Part shown: positions 1-11,068 of the stretch, in pieces
Layout: the number at the start of each line of letters is the position of its first letter
How positions within the stretch are numbered: position 1 is the stretch's first letter
Assembly (NCBI GenBank): GCA_029168955.1
Contig: JAPDOI010001158.1
Coordinates: forward strand, 62,001 to 126,000
DNA: 64,000 nucleotides
Source of the DNA: Aplectana chamaeleonis
Taxonomy: Eukaryota; Nematoda; Chromadorea; Rhabditida; Cosmocercidae
Direction of reading: 5' to 3'
Notes under the pieces: model-generated
The model's database searches: none
Seen by the model: only the letters and a program-made list of their open reading frames with translations
What the model was told of the DNA's origin: nothing
Program-made: the position numbers and the translations under genes

Positions 1-116
1 GAATCATACTCCCCGCGACCAGCGACAGCGACAGTGCGTATCAGGCATATCGATTTTCGGTCGATATAGATGGTAAGCATTGCGTCGCGTCGCTCGTCGC
101 TAGAAGTATGATCCCG
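1..116. repeat. Palindromic MITE, family H, copy 1 (left end may lie outside window)
   Basis: The left arm ATCATACTCCCCGCGACCAG pairs with the right arm ending GCTAGAAGTATGATCCC. The middle has ATCGATTTTCGGTCGATAT. A second copy at 11716-12310 has the same arms and centre but carries a hAT insertion. Confidence 0.6.
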
Positions 117-235
117 GCCTTAATCGAGTGCAGTATGCTCAGTGTTGTTCACCCAATTCATAAAGTAAGCGCGATGATACCTATTGATTTTTTTGAATTA
201 GAGCTGAACTCAGGAATGAATGTAACACTTCTCAC

Positions 236-626
236 CACTTTATATACATTGGATCCGTCGAAGTGACGTACAAAACTTCCCCAGTGGGGCGCATACCCAC
301 CGCGCATCAAATTGTGGATGTCCAACATCGCGTTTTTGAAGCCTTCCTTGGTGATACGCTCTGAAAGTGTTATGTTGAATAAACCGCCTCCGTAGGATAT
401 ATCAGTTTGCCTCGCACGGTAGGAATCCCTGTAGGAATCGGAAGACGAGCCCTCGATGGAAGCCAAACAGAGCGTCTGAACAGATAGAAAGTTTTCTGGA
501 AAGTCATCATGTAAACTTTAACAGTATTCACTCACCAACGCGATTGCTTTAAAGATATTCATTGAGTTTGAGCTCCACATTCCTGCAGCGCTTTTATGCT
601 CGCTTATTCATATCTGGGAATCGCTG
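236..626 (-). CDS. Secreted protein, N-terminal two exons (partial)
   Basis: Exon 1 is 536-626 with ATG at 578-580. It opens after a TTTCAG acceptor at 627-628, so it may be spliced-leader trans-spliced with a 46-nt 5'UTR. Its donor is GTGAGT. A 60-nt intron ends in TTCAG and exon 2 is 236-475 (80 codons), ending at a GTGAGA donor. Both junctions are phase 0. The joined start, MNIFKAIALTLCLASIEG from the second Met, is a typical signal peptide, followed by a Ser/Tyr/Arg-rich stretch and a folded-looking segment with a GGGLFNITLSERITKEGF motif. The gene continues off the left edge. I do not recognise the family. The secretion call is firm; the function is unknown. Confidence 0.72.
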
Positions 627-639
627 CTGAAAGGCTATA

Positions 640-1916
640 TTGTTAGCCTGTGTTCGCAATAAAAGTGTTCAGTGTTCTCAGTTCACACACACTTTCTGTT
701 ATCATCAACCCGCAGAATATGTTCTGACCGGGTCTAATTGACGTCTGCAGGATCATGACTACTTGTCATCATTGCCATCGAAAATCCGGTAGATGACATT
801 ACGCGATCCCACCGACCAGGGCTGAGCACGCGTTCCGGATAACTTTAGATGGGTACATATTGGACGTTGCGTAGAGACCAAAGAGGGGGGGTCGGGAGGG
901 TGCCTGAACCGAACACAAAAAAAAACAAATTGTTTGTTTTGTCAAATTTCAGAAAAAAAATAATACACTTTTTTCAGATTTGCCAAATTTTCTTCTCCGC
1001 TTTTTGAGGCAAACACTTACAGAATGCAACTTATTTATAGAGTGTTTGATTGTTTTGATGGAGAAATAAACACTACTCTGTTATTTAGTAGCGAGTAAGG
1101 TTTGATGTGGTGTGATGTTTTTTTTTTGTGCAACGTTCAGTGATTACGTGAAAATACAGATAGCACACTCAGTATCACAACTAGCCAACAGATTTTTGTC
1201 CTTGAGATTGTGACCTATGAAGAGAGGCGACTGTAAAAATTGGAGGATGTAAGCTTCTGTGAAAAAAAGCGAATATTCGTGTATTGCTCCTTGGAAAGTA
1301 CCCTGTCCATAAAATCGGAGTTGTGGCCATCTGAAATGCCGCAATCCTTTAGAATTCGGCTTGCTGTGTGATATGGAGCTCGCCTGAGCTACAAAGAGCA
1401 CAATGAAGTGGACGCGCACACAGTATTATTTTGAAAAATGTAATTTATTACAGAACGAGCAGGGGGGAAAGGATTCACACTGAAGTGAATAGAAGAAAGC
1501 AGAGTTAGGATACTCTCGATGTATGCGTCATAGAAATTTAATTTAAATAAACTTATTCGTCATAGAAAATTGATGTAAATAAACTAAGTTGAAGCGGGGT
1601 GAAATCTTTGGACTTGATATGGCTGTTGTGCTCGACTTCTCGATAAAAAGCTGATTTCGGTTCCCCAAAGGGCAGTGCCCAAAAAATTTCCGAGCTTGAA
1701 TGGGGGGGGTCGCATATTCAAAGTCGTCATTGCGGGACGTGTGCCCAGCCTTGACACCGACGCGTCAACACAATATTCACATTTTCCTTAGTGCATAATC
1801 AGCTGCAGCGCTCTCTTTGATTTTTTCTGCTGCGAAGGCTAAACCCGACGCTATTATAGAAGGAGGAAAATCATGGGTTGGCGTACTAAATACAAGGCGG
1901 TACGAAAAAATGGGCG
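640..1916. other. Non-coding stretch, no confident gene
   Basis: This is AT-rich and contains homopolymer runs. A minus frame at 1144-1419 begins VRVHFIVLFVAQASS, which is signal-like, but it lacks an ATG and clear splice sites. A short imperfect direct repeat (CATAGAAA..TTTAAATAAACT) sits near 1535-1585. The 640-900 part would be the promoter side of the secreted-protein gene. Confidence 0.4.
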
Positions 1917-2200
1917 TGGCCAAGTGTGATTTGATTCGAATTTATCCGATTTTATCAAAAATTTATCCGATTTTATTCAAAAAATTGTCCGATTTTATGC
2001 CAATTTTACCCGATTTCATCGGAATTATTGACCCTTCGGATAACGGTTCGGATCAGATAATAACGATTTTCAATTTCCCGAATATTGGTTCGATTCAGAT
2101 AATGCGTTTTTTTTCAAATTTTCGGATATCGGATTATTCGATTTTCGGATATCCGGTCGGATATCCGAAAAGAAGTGACGCGGATACTAATTATAGTGAG
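1917..2200 (+). mobile_element. Truncated copy of the hAT-like element seen at 48403-49468
   Basis: It shares runs of ATCCGATTTTA, the GGTTCGATTCAGATAATGCG block, and the right end GATATCCG...GCGGATACTAATTATA with the complete element at 48403-49468. I see no matching left end, so it looks 5'-truncated. Confidence 0.6.
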
Positions 2201-2329
2201 CGGTCCCCTATCTACCGGCTCAGGGGGCAGTGAATACCAGGGCTCGCCAGGGCTTAATGTTGAGTCAGCCGGTATTGTTGGCCCCCTCACCCGGTGTTAC
2301 TGTCTGAGTACGTTCTCTCCCACCCCATG

Positions 2330-3400
2330 CGCCAGCCATCGACTTTCGGATGACCACCGTCCAATCGTCCGTAAAACCGGCGATCGTGCGTGCTCAGAGG
2401 CGGCGAGTTTTTCCCTTTTTTTCAACCCAATTTTCATTTGGTTCGACAAAAACTTAGGTGACATCGTATTGGGTACTGGACAAGTGGTCTATCGATTAAA
2501 AGCAGCCGATAAAGGTTCGAAAAGAATGGCGTTTCTAATAAGAAAGGGAAAGACGTTCCCTATCGGTAGCGCAAAGGATTGTGCAAAGCCTCACACACCC
2601 TTTAACTTTTACCCAATACGATGATACATAAATTAAAATCGAAAAAATTGGGCGATTGAACGGTGGGGTTGCGAAAGTCGATGGTTCGCACATGGGTAGT
2701 GCAGCCCACAAGACGTTGAAGCTAGAACTTTTTCAGGCGTCACCGTCTACCGTTACAGACAATCGTGGCGGGACCGCTTCGCCATCGATTGGCAGCAAGC
2801 CAAGAGAGCGAATCGAATGATCCAGAAAATGACTTGCGACAGCGAATACGGGTGTTGGGGCCCCTTTTTTGTTTGTCAGCAGTTTATTACTTAGTTAGAT
2901 TTCGATACATCGAATAGACCATAAGTGTAAGGCTGCAAAATGGACCAAAACTGGTTAGTGAGCGGAAAGTACACATGCTCAACAGAATGTACCCTTATTC
3001 AGCGAAAGAAGTGATAACAAACTTGTGCTCAGCGTCGAAGAATACTTTTCTGAGTAAATTTACGGTTAATTTAGTGTCACAGGCGTTAGCATCCTTATGC
3101 ATCTACACACAATTGCCCGTAAATCAGTGTAAGAAACTCGAATTCATGTTAGGCACCTACCAAGGAGAAGTTTTAGGCAAGCTGTGTCATTCTCATTCAG
3201 CAGAAAAGGTCTGCGAAAACCCTGCGTTTGCTTTCGCGGCAGTTCGCTGCTCTTTGTTGTGTCTTGGCTTGCTGCCTGTGGATTTCGAGGTGGTCCCGAA
3301 ACGATTGTCTGTAACGGTAGACGGTGACGCCGGAAAAGGTCCTAGCTTCAACGTTTTGTGTGCAGTTCGCTCTTTCACGTTGGTGCCACAGGAAACTCTT
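2330..3400. repeat. Nested inverted repeats upstream of the RTE fragment
   Basis: Three inverted pairs are visible. CCATCGACTTTCGG (about 2337) pairs with CGAAAGTCGATGG (about 2672). CATCGTATTGGGTA (about 2463) pairs with TACCCAATACGATG (about 2611). GTCTACCGTTACAGACAATCG (about 2745) recurs reversed near 3303-3325, with flanking matches of about 100 bp. The region looks like rearranged 5' transposon sequence rather than a gene. Confidence 0.45.
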
Positions 3401-3569
3401 CGAGTCTGTCGAGGTGAGCTGAACACGGACTTTCGTATTCCGGCGACATACCAGGGCGTTTCGCCAGTGTGGTCGGCCGATGGTTATCCTTGTCACGCCA
3501 CATGGCATGGTGCAAAAAGTTTCTGTAAAGGCTACGGCGTCCACGGAAACGACGCCCACTAATGGAGCC

Positions 3570-4660
3570 CGGTGAGTGGTGAAAGTATGCTAGGGTCTTC
3601 GGTGCAAAAACGCCATCGGAGGGTAACCAGGCTAGTCTGTAAGTGCACGAGCGGCGCTGGCGTTGTCGTGTCTGAACTCTTCCGTGACGAAGATTGCCAA
3701 AGTGCATCGTTTTGACGATCGTTTGGTGGAGATTGTCATCGTTAGTGAGGATCAACGAGTCCACTTCATCTCGGTGTATGCCCCACAGACGGGTTATTCT
3801 GAACAAGTGAAGAATGATTTCTGGATGATGCTCGATGAGAAGACCGCAAATATGCCAGCAGAAGATACTGTTGTGGTTGCGGGTGATATGAATGGCCACG
3901 TCGGAGAAAAGAGACAAGGTTATAGTTGCCACAGAGGGTTCGATTGCGGCTCAAGGAACACCGATGGCGAACGCATTCTCAACTATGCCGACTCATGACC
4001 TCGTTATTGTGAACACGAAGTTCCGAAGGCGTCAGTCCCACCTTGTCACATACATATTGTAGTGGCACCAGCATGACGCGAATCGGCTTTGTGCTTGTTC
4101 GGCACTGGTGATAACCACTGATGCGAAGGTCGTGCCGTACGGGGCAGCCGCTACACAGAATTGACCGCTGATCTGCTCGATGAGCATTATGCCGCCAAAG
4201 CGTAGGCCTTAAATTAATTGGTGGCGTCCGAAGCAGAGAGAAGCTGCCGTCATTCCACGTGTTCGACTACCGCCAGTTACGACTGTGTGCGAATCTTGGC
4301 AAAAGGCAGTCAAATCAATAATTGAGTGATTCGGAGCGGTCTGAACTCGGGGTAATGAAGCCCGGAGGACGGAAGATTGATAAATAAACGTGGCTTTGGA
4401 CTGTTAAAGTACGAATGATGGTCCAAGAGAAGAAGAAAGTATACCACACTTTCATTGCTAATAAAACGGCTGATAACTGGCAGAGGTACCGTGATGCGAA
4501 GAAGTCTGTCAAATGGGCCGTTGATGAAGCTGAAGCGGCGCACTACGGAGAGCTGCACGAGAAGCTGGTTACGCGTCTTGTGTATCGACTTGCGAAATTC
4601 CGTCAGAGTGTTGCCGAAGACATCGGAAATTTCCACTGACTGTCGCCCGCGTCCCAGTGT
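3570..4660 (+). mobile_element. Decayed RTE-type non-LTR retrotransposon (endonuclease part)
   Basis: The frame at 3663-3998 encodes the apurinic-type endonuclease of RTE LINEs: VHFISVYAPQTGYSEQVK, then VVVAGDMNGHVGEK (catalytic Asp/Asn) and GSRNTDGERILNYA. Frameshifts and stops follow, but the inter-domain segment is still readable at 4415-4639 (KKVYHTFIANKTADNWQRY, HYGELHEKL). The reverse-transcriptase domain is absent, so the copy is dead and truncated. It was assigned by recognising nematode RTE endonuclease and linker motifs. Confidence 0.85.
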
Positions 4661-5989
4661 ACCCTAGAGGTATTTGATGACGTTTTGCTTAGGACTACAT
4701 GCTGGCACTTCCAAAACAGTCGCGCCCTGTCTGCCATAGAACGTTTTTCAGGACTTGTTTGAGTGAATCCTCGCCTTGTCTCACTTCCTTTCGGAGGTAT
4801 GCAGTGGCCATCCTAAAAAAAAAAGGTAAAATACAAAGTGTCAGAACTTTATGACACTCAATACAATCTACTCGAGAGAAAATGAAGTGTAGCTTACGCC
4901 TGAAACCTCAAAGAACGCTTTGAAGATCATCAGCGAAACTCAAACAAAGTTCCACTCAGAGGATTATCTTTGTCTCTTACTGCTATCACGCCAGTAGCAC
5001 GCTTGTCTATACCATCCACCGGGGTTGAATTTCTTCCGTCCCGAACACTCTTCCCAGGAAGGAATGAGCGATTTTTCCCTCCAAAGAAAATCTGCTATAC
5101 GACACCGGTCAGGCAGCTCAAATTCTCCGGGCCGATTATCTTGTATTGCTGGTCCAAAACTAAACGAGTCAGCCCGTGAATCTCTTTCAACCAGGGTGAC
5201 TTCCTCACGGCTGTTTTTCCGATGTCTTCTGTCGCCTGCCCGAAGCTATCGTCTTATGATTGTGCAAGAAGTCTCAACCCGGAATTCTGTATGAGTCTGA
5301 TCCTGGCCAGCAAACGCTTCATTGAGAAATCGCTTCCAATCTTGATCGATGGAAGTTTTCAGACATCCTGTTGATTTCTTGCGCTTATTTTACCCTGGCG
5401 AGTCGAGCCATCAGCAGATGGAGGCTGTGGAAGAGCGGAAGCGTGATGTGCTAGAGGACTTCCATTGAACCAACACAACAGTCCTATATATACTTCCAGA
5501 AAGTGTCTTCAAACATCTGAATGAGGCATTTAACAGTGGCAGAGAATATATTGGCTCTACCATTGTTTTCATTTCGCTGGCTTGAACTAGAAACTTGCGG
5601 ATTTCCTAGGGTGTCCTGTAATTATGAAACAGTCCAAAAAAACGAAAAGTTGTGTTCCAAGTAAGTTGAGGGGCTTGTGTAGCTAGAAAGTCGACTGTAA
5701 TGATTATTTTCCAAGCTGATTACAATAGTTTTGACGCAAATGCTCTATCATTAATGGGAGAAGTATTGCAGAGAAATTCTAGGGTGTCCTATAATTACGA
5801 AGCGCACTATATGGCAATGTGCTCTATTCGGGAGAAAACGTGTACCTTCAGTTGTCACAGGATCCAGCATCTATCAAGTGGTACCTGTCTTTCGAATTTT
5901 AGCACTAGTTTTACGTGTTGCAAGCTCTAAGCAATATTTATTTATTTATTTATTTCTTCATAACGTTCAGTGGACGCACATTCTCAGAC
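4661..5989. other. Repeat-like remnant, no convincing gene
   Basis: The only coding-looking patch is 5349-5468 (+), 39 codons with a Glu/Arg-rich end (HQQMEAVEERKRDVLEDFH), perhaps part of an old transposon. A short overlap of 5760-5800 with 5600-5620 (TAGGGTGTCCT.TAATTA) is a small direct repeat. The tail is (TTTA)n at 5937-5955. Confidence 0.35.
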
Positions 5990-6900
5990 ATTGGGAGCAG
6001 CGGACCGCTGGCGAAAATTTGCCAGTTGCTCAACAGCTGGGGGACAGCTGACATTTAGCTGGCCAATGGCAATCACAAGGCCAACAGTTGGCATACACTC
6101 GGCATATCATTTAATGCCAGCGATGGACGGCTGGCAAATATGGGCCAGTTGCCTAACAGCTGGGTGATAATTGGCATTCAGCTGGCAATTGGTAATTACG
6201 AAGCCGACAGCTGGCTAATCCTTGGCATCTCAACTAGAGCTAGCGGCGGACCGCTGGCGAAAATGTGCCAGCTGCGTGATAGCTTGCATTCAGCTGGCAA
6301 GGGCAATAAAACCTCGAAATTACCGAGCGCATAAAAACACAGTTATCCACCAATCGGCATTCGGCTGGCGCATAACCGCTCAGTAGCCTTCGTTTGGCAC
6401 TGAGTCGTCACATAGCTGGCACTTGAGAGAGTTGACGACTGCTCATGTTTTAACATATTATAGTATGCTCTCTGATTCCACTGATAAGCCGAGCCGGTAT
6501 ATAAGGCGATTCAGTTTAATGAGTGTTCACTCAGCAGTTTGATGCCGGCCCTGGAAGGTGACCTGAAGACACTCTACAGAGGCTAGCATATTTTTGGCAG
6601 CTGAGGGGCGTCAACGCGGCTGGGGGGGGAGGGGGAGGTGGGGTGGGTCCCCCACCTTGGACCGTTGCGTAGGGGATCTCCTACGCAACGATCTGCGGTG
6701 AGGGATCCACCTCGACTCATCGGTCTGTCAAGAGACTGGCGGACCGCTGGCAAATGATTGCTCAATAGCGGGCTGCCAGGTAATAGCCAAGAGACTGCCA
6801 GCGGTCGGCCAACGTCATCCGCTGACAGGGTTTCGGCGGGCCGCCGGCTAATGACTGTCCGACACCGGGAATGGTTTTCGCTCGCCAAGCAAATGCCGGC
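5990..6900. repeat. Degenerate minisatellite rich in GCTGGC/GCCAGC
   Basis: The phrase GGACCGCTGGCGAAAAT.TGCCAG recurs near 6001, 6123 and 6245 (about 120-bp spacing), and a variant appears near 6740. CAACAGCTGGG and CAGCTGGCAA repeat between them. Frames here are compositional artefacts. Confidence 0.6.
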
Positions 6901-7198
6901 GGTCCGCCGATCCCAATGTCTGAGTTATAAAAAACATTTAAACGGATATACGGAGATTATAGATCGTTGATAAAGGAAAAGATCTCTGTCTCACAGTATA
7001 TGAGATACACTAAGAGTAGCTAATTGAACCGCAAACATTCATGATTGGTAGTGCAGTTGGCCCATAATTGCAAAAAAAAACTGGTCGAAAGCAGTCTCTG
7101 CCTCAGGGACCGTGTTCACAGAGACCGTATTCACTCATATCGAGGCTGAGACTCCCGAAATTGCAAGTGTATAGGTGGCCACATTAGCCGGCTACGAT

Positions 7199-8609
7199 CA
7201 GGGGTGTGCGGAAATTTTTCAAAAAATTTTAGAAAACAGAAAACAGAAAATCAAGTTTTTCAGAAAACAGAAACCAGAAAACAGAAAATTTTTAGGAAAA
7301 AAATACTCATTTCATTTTAACTTTATTTTTCATTTGAAGGAAGGGTGTGATTCTGAATACCTTTGTCATACTGGTAATATAATATGTGCAGAACTGCACA
7401 GATGACCTATAAGGCATTGATAGTAGCAATGACGCGTCAATGACGGATACAACATCATTAAAGACACTTTGAGAGTCTTGGCCGTGAAATAGCCCACCAG
7501 GCTCAACAACTGATCCTGTTGAGCTGTTTCTCGAGTATAACTTATTTCTTGGCTGCTAGGTGGCTGCGACCATGCTGTTCGCGAAATAAGCGAGGAATAA
7601 CCGAGAAAACACGGGTAGTTGAACCGACGGCGGTGTTGACATCCGAATCTGCCTCAACAGTGCGTATTATACTCTCCTTTGAAAGCATTCTTTCGCGGCT
7701 GTTTCTCGACGAACGTTATTTGACGCTTTTTTTGCGGTAACCAGTTTTTTTTTCGAACACGACCATGTTCTCGGCTATTACGCGAAAATCAGGCATTTTG
7801 TGGCTATTTATCGGCTGTTGCTCGGGCAAAACTCTCAGAGCACTCACCCGTATGGTAGTACGTCAACACAATAAGGGCTGCATCCTATTACAGACATCGG
7901 GTTCAGACCCTCGCTGTGTGCAGTAGCTGCTGCGAACAACTAACTGCAGCAGCTGCTGACAAGGGGAGGTTGAATTCGGGCTCTGCCCTGGGATGCTACC
8001 CCTATTGTGCCAAAGTACTACTCTACGAGTGCGTTAGCAGGGATCGCGATAAGAACGACTGTTGATTTTTCTTTATAAGAATGCAGGTCTGGTCATCACA
8101 AAAGTGAAAATAAGGGAGAAGTTGCAAAAAAACGCACAAAAACAAGTCAGAACGGCTAATTGGTGGGTGTACGCACACCCCCAACAAACAAAACTCCTAT
8201 GCAGTCTCTCAGTGTCCCGCAACTACTCAAATGCAGAATGAATGACGAAAAAACAAGCAATTGTAGAAATCTAGTTAATTGGGGACGGGCTGAGACCCAG
8301 CAATAGCTTGTTTTTGAGCTTTTTTCTCCGACTTTCCACTTATTTTGACTTTTGTAATGACCAGGCCTACCATCTCACAAAGATACCACAATAAATATTT
8401 TTATCGCGGACCCTGCCCTCAACATTAATCACACCACTGAACACAAATAGCACCTCGTAAAGGACTAGATGAGCTGCGCTGTTCCACAGATCCAAATTTC
8501 GCTGATTTTTTCTGTTTTTTTTTTGCAGATTTTTCAGAAAACAGAAAGGCCAAAACGGCCAGAAAACAGAGAACAGAAATCAGAAAACAGAAATTTCCGT
8601 ACACCCCTG
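7199..8609. mobile_element. hAT-like element, 1.4 kb
   Basis: The TIRs are CAGGGGTGTGCGGAAATTT and its mirror AAATTTCCGTACACCCCTG. An exact 8-bp target duplication GCTACGAT lies at 7191-7198 and 8610-8617. Subterminal regions are built of CAGAAAACAGAAA repeats. There is no transposase. A smaller palindromic element is nested at 8092-8366. Confidence 0.88.
8092..8366. repeat. Palindromic element nested in the hAT-like element
   Basis: The left arm CTGGTCATCACAAAAGTGAAA pairs with the right arm CTTTTGTAATGACCAG. A further inverted match, ACAAAAACAAG / CTTGTTTTTG, lies inside. Confidence 0.65.
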
Positions 8610-8612
8610 GCT

Positions 8613-8885
8613 ACGATGCCCTTGGTCTTGTACGACGTCACCGGTGCCTGCAGGAATTTCGGATCACGAGTGTACCGACTGCCGTCGAGGGACCGGCAAA
8701 TTGAACACGAGTACAAGCCACTACAAAAGAGTAGCTGCCCAGAGAGTAATTCAGAGCACGCGAGAAAGCGACTGCCGTATCCCATACCGATAGTGAATAG
8801 AAGAAGAAAAAGTCAACTTCAGCGTTCTGAAAATGTAACTTACAGAGAATATTTCAAATTTATTTTCCGAATAATTAAGATATGA
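8613..8885 (+). CDS. Coding-like fragment beside the hAT insertion
   Basis: The open frame reads LVLYDVTGACRNFGSRVYRL and ends in basic residues (NRRRKSQLQRSEN). A possible acceptor CCTGCAG lies at 8648-8654. The other plus frame across the empty hAT site (VATLAGYDALGLVRRH) is also open, so frame choice is uncertain. It could be an exon or an old transposon frame. Confidence 0.25.
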   Translation, partial: TMPLVLYDVTGACRNFGSRVYRLPSRDRQIEHEYKPLQKSSCPESNSEHARKRLPYPIPIVNRRRKSQLQRSENVTYREYFKFIFRIIKI

Positions 8886-8891
8886 TTTGCT

Positions 8892-9107
8892 TCACCCCCT
8901 GTCTTCACGAACTCGAGAGATCGGTAGTATTCTAGGCGCCGAACCGACTGTCTCAATGTGAGCCAACGCCTCATGAATGTAGGACTTTTCACAGGGATCC
9001 TCTCTCCTGATTCCTTGTTGCCACTCGTACCATCGGTTTGTGCATCTGGGACATCTCTCCAGCGCTCTGTGAGTGGTCCTCATGGGTGCAGAGATTCCGT
9101 TATCATT
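8892..9107 (-). CDS. Small ORF with CPRC motif (uncertain)
   Basis: The open frame contains RALERCPRCTNRWYEWQQGI and DPCEKSYIHEALAHIETVG before TGA. The amino-acid composition looks real and the Cys pair suggests a zinc-knuckle-like patch, but no splice sites were settled and there is no family match. Confidence 0.3.
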   Translation of the reverse strand, partial: NDNGISAPMRTTHRALERCPRCTNRWYEWQQGIRREDPCEKSYIHEALAHIETVGSAPRILPISRVREDRG

Positions 9108-9127
9108 AACTCACGAGATTGGAACAC

Positions 9128-9621
9128 TTAAAGGCAGTGTCCACGATAAAAACCATGTCTGATTTTTTGGTGGAGATCGGCAGCTGCTGGGCCTAGCGGA
9201 ACCCTAACGTTGAAAAAACTGAAAAAAATGAGCTCAGAACGGTCCCCTAAGGCCCCAAAGTTGGACACCCATCAGCTCGTCACCCCCAGATGCACTTTCC
9301 ACGCCCACCGACGTGAACACATGAATGCTCGAGATTGTGAGATGAGCGAAGGTTCCCGATCAATAGCCCCGTTCTTCCCTTCATTCTCAACTTCTCTCTC
9401 TACTCAGGTCAGCTCGCATAGATCGGCTGCAAAAGACGGTAGTTACAAGCCTCGGACAACTCGTCCATCATGTTTCCTAAGCTCAATATTTGAGGGACCA
9501 TAACTCCGTTCCCTGAAGATCTTGTGCGATTTAAGAGATATCATTGGAATCAGCATAGGACCATTCAAGATAAAGTATGTTGAAAAACAAAAACGATTTC
9601 TATCGTGAACACTGCCCTTAA
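9128..9621. mobile_element. TTAA MITE
   Basis: The ends are TTAAAGGCAGTGTCCACGAT and its mirror ATCGTGAACACTGCCCTTAA. The right TTAA (9618-9621) is also the left TTAA of the next element. Confidence 0.85.
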
Positions 9622-10195
9622 AGGCATCGTGCGCGCTGAAAACCAAATTTCTGTTATTGTGTTATATCATTCAAGTGGGCTCTGATAAGGCCATTCACGA
9701 AGTCTGCAGTCTCAAAATTGAAAGAAAATGGAGTTTTTTCCCAGTTGAAAACGTCTTTCTGGGTTTAGGGGTTGGCCTTTGGGTCGATCATCTGTTACGT
9801 CCGTTCACCAAATAAGAACAGAAAGTAATCGATCAACAAGTGATATAGTAGAAATGAGTGGAAGTTGTTTTAATATATCATAAGATTACGTCATGAATGT
9901 CTTTTCTGCAGATATCGGTCAGACTTTTCTCCTTTGGGAATCAGCTAAAAGTAAGATGAACGGGATTTGATCGAGAGATCATGGGTCAATACAGCGAATC
10001 GTAGCGATCGACTGTTCCTCCCTCATGAGTCAGATTGGTTGAATCGGGTCTGCAAAGACGAAGAAATAGGGGTCCGGAAAACAGTTTTCAAATACTTTTC
10101 GCGGTTCTTTCGACATGGTTGCTGTGTGGGGTACCAGAGCTTCCATTATATATTGAAAACTCAGAAACGATTTTCATCGTGAACGGTGCCTTTAA
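9618..10195. mobile_element. TTAA MITE, abutting the previous one
   Basis: The left end is TTAAAGGCATCGTGCGCGCTG; the right end reversed is TTAAAGGCACCGTTCACGATG. The arms are diverged, so the pairing is probable rather than certain. Confidence 0.55.
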
Positions 10196-11068
10196 GCACA
10201 GTCCTACTAGGAGACTCATGTGATTCAAGCTTTTCAAACTGACAAATAAGCACGCAAAAATGACTTTCAAATAATATTTATTATCGTATCGCACTTTTCA
10301 AATTCAGTAAAAATACATTTGGCACAGTGATTCTTCCAATAAAAAGTATATCTATAGTATTTGTATGTATATACGATTGTGGACGCAGATGAAGTGAAAT
10401 ACATCAGTGACAGAAGACGCATAAAACAAAATAAGGCAGTGATATCACATCAACTCTATATACTTTATCTAGCTTTCAAATTGGGAATATTGAGAGAAAA
10501 AAAACGAAAAAAGAAGTAAAAACACTCTCACTCTCATATAATAGTAATACTATATAAACCCGAAGGGTTCAGCTGCAGAAAAACTCAATTCTCATCTTTT
10601 CCTTTCTGCAGATGAAGGGATAGGCGGAGCAACAGCGCATACTTTGCCGCAGCCGCAGCTTTTGAAAAAATGTGACAGCCCGAGCGTCCTCAAATCCCTC
10701 AACGTGCTTTTATACTTGACTCAGCACAGCATGATATTGATGAATATCGATTGAGATCGCGTCCGATCTGTGCTGTCGCATCGTGCCAAGACGGGAGTAT
10801 GAACCCGCCTGAGTGTGATGAGCAAAAAGATTTCGGCAAGTTGCATTTGCCACGCTGCGACCACGATATGTATGTTCCTAGCGTCTTTTCCCCTACTCTT
10901 CCTGCTTAGAGAAAATGGAAAAGGTGTGAAAATGAGGAAGAAAACATTCTCACGTCCGCTTGCTCTCTATCTCTCTTTCTTTCTATCCTTTTCTTGAAAA
11001 ACAGCATTTTTTCATAATACAAAATTCAGATGGCAAGAAAACTAAGTATGAACAAATGTCGTTTGCGC
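10196..11068. other. Gene-poor stretch downstream of the proline-rich gene
   Basis: This is AT-rich. On the minus strand an AATAAA is present at 10277-10282, about 790 nt past the stop of the proline-rich gene. CTGCAG occurs at about 10572 and 10607. No protein frame is convincing. Confidence 0.35.

Noticed and set aside
3193..3932. Minus ORFs opposite the RTE endonuclease
   Set aside because: The plus strand carries recognisable RTE motifs; the minus frames are shadows.
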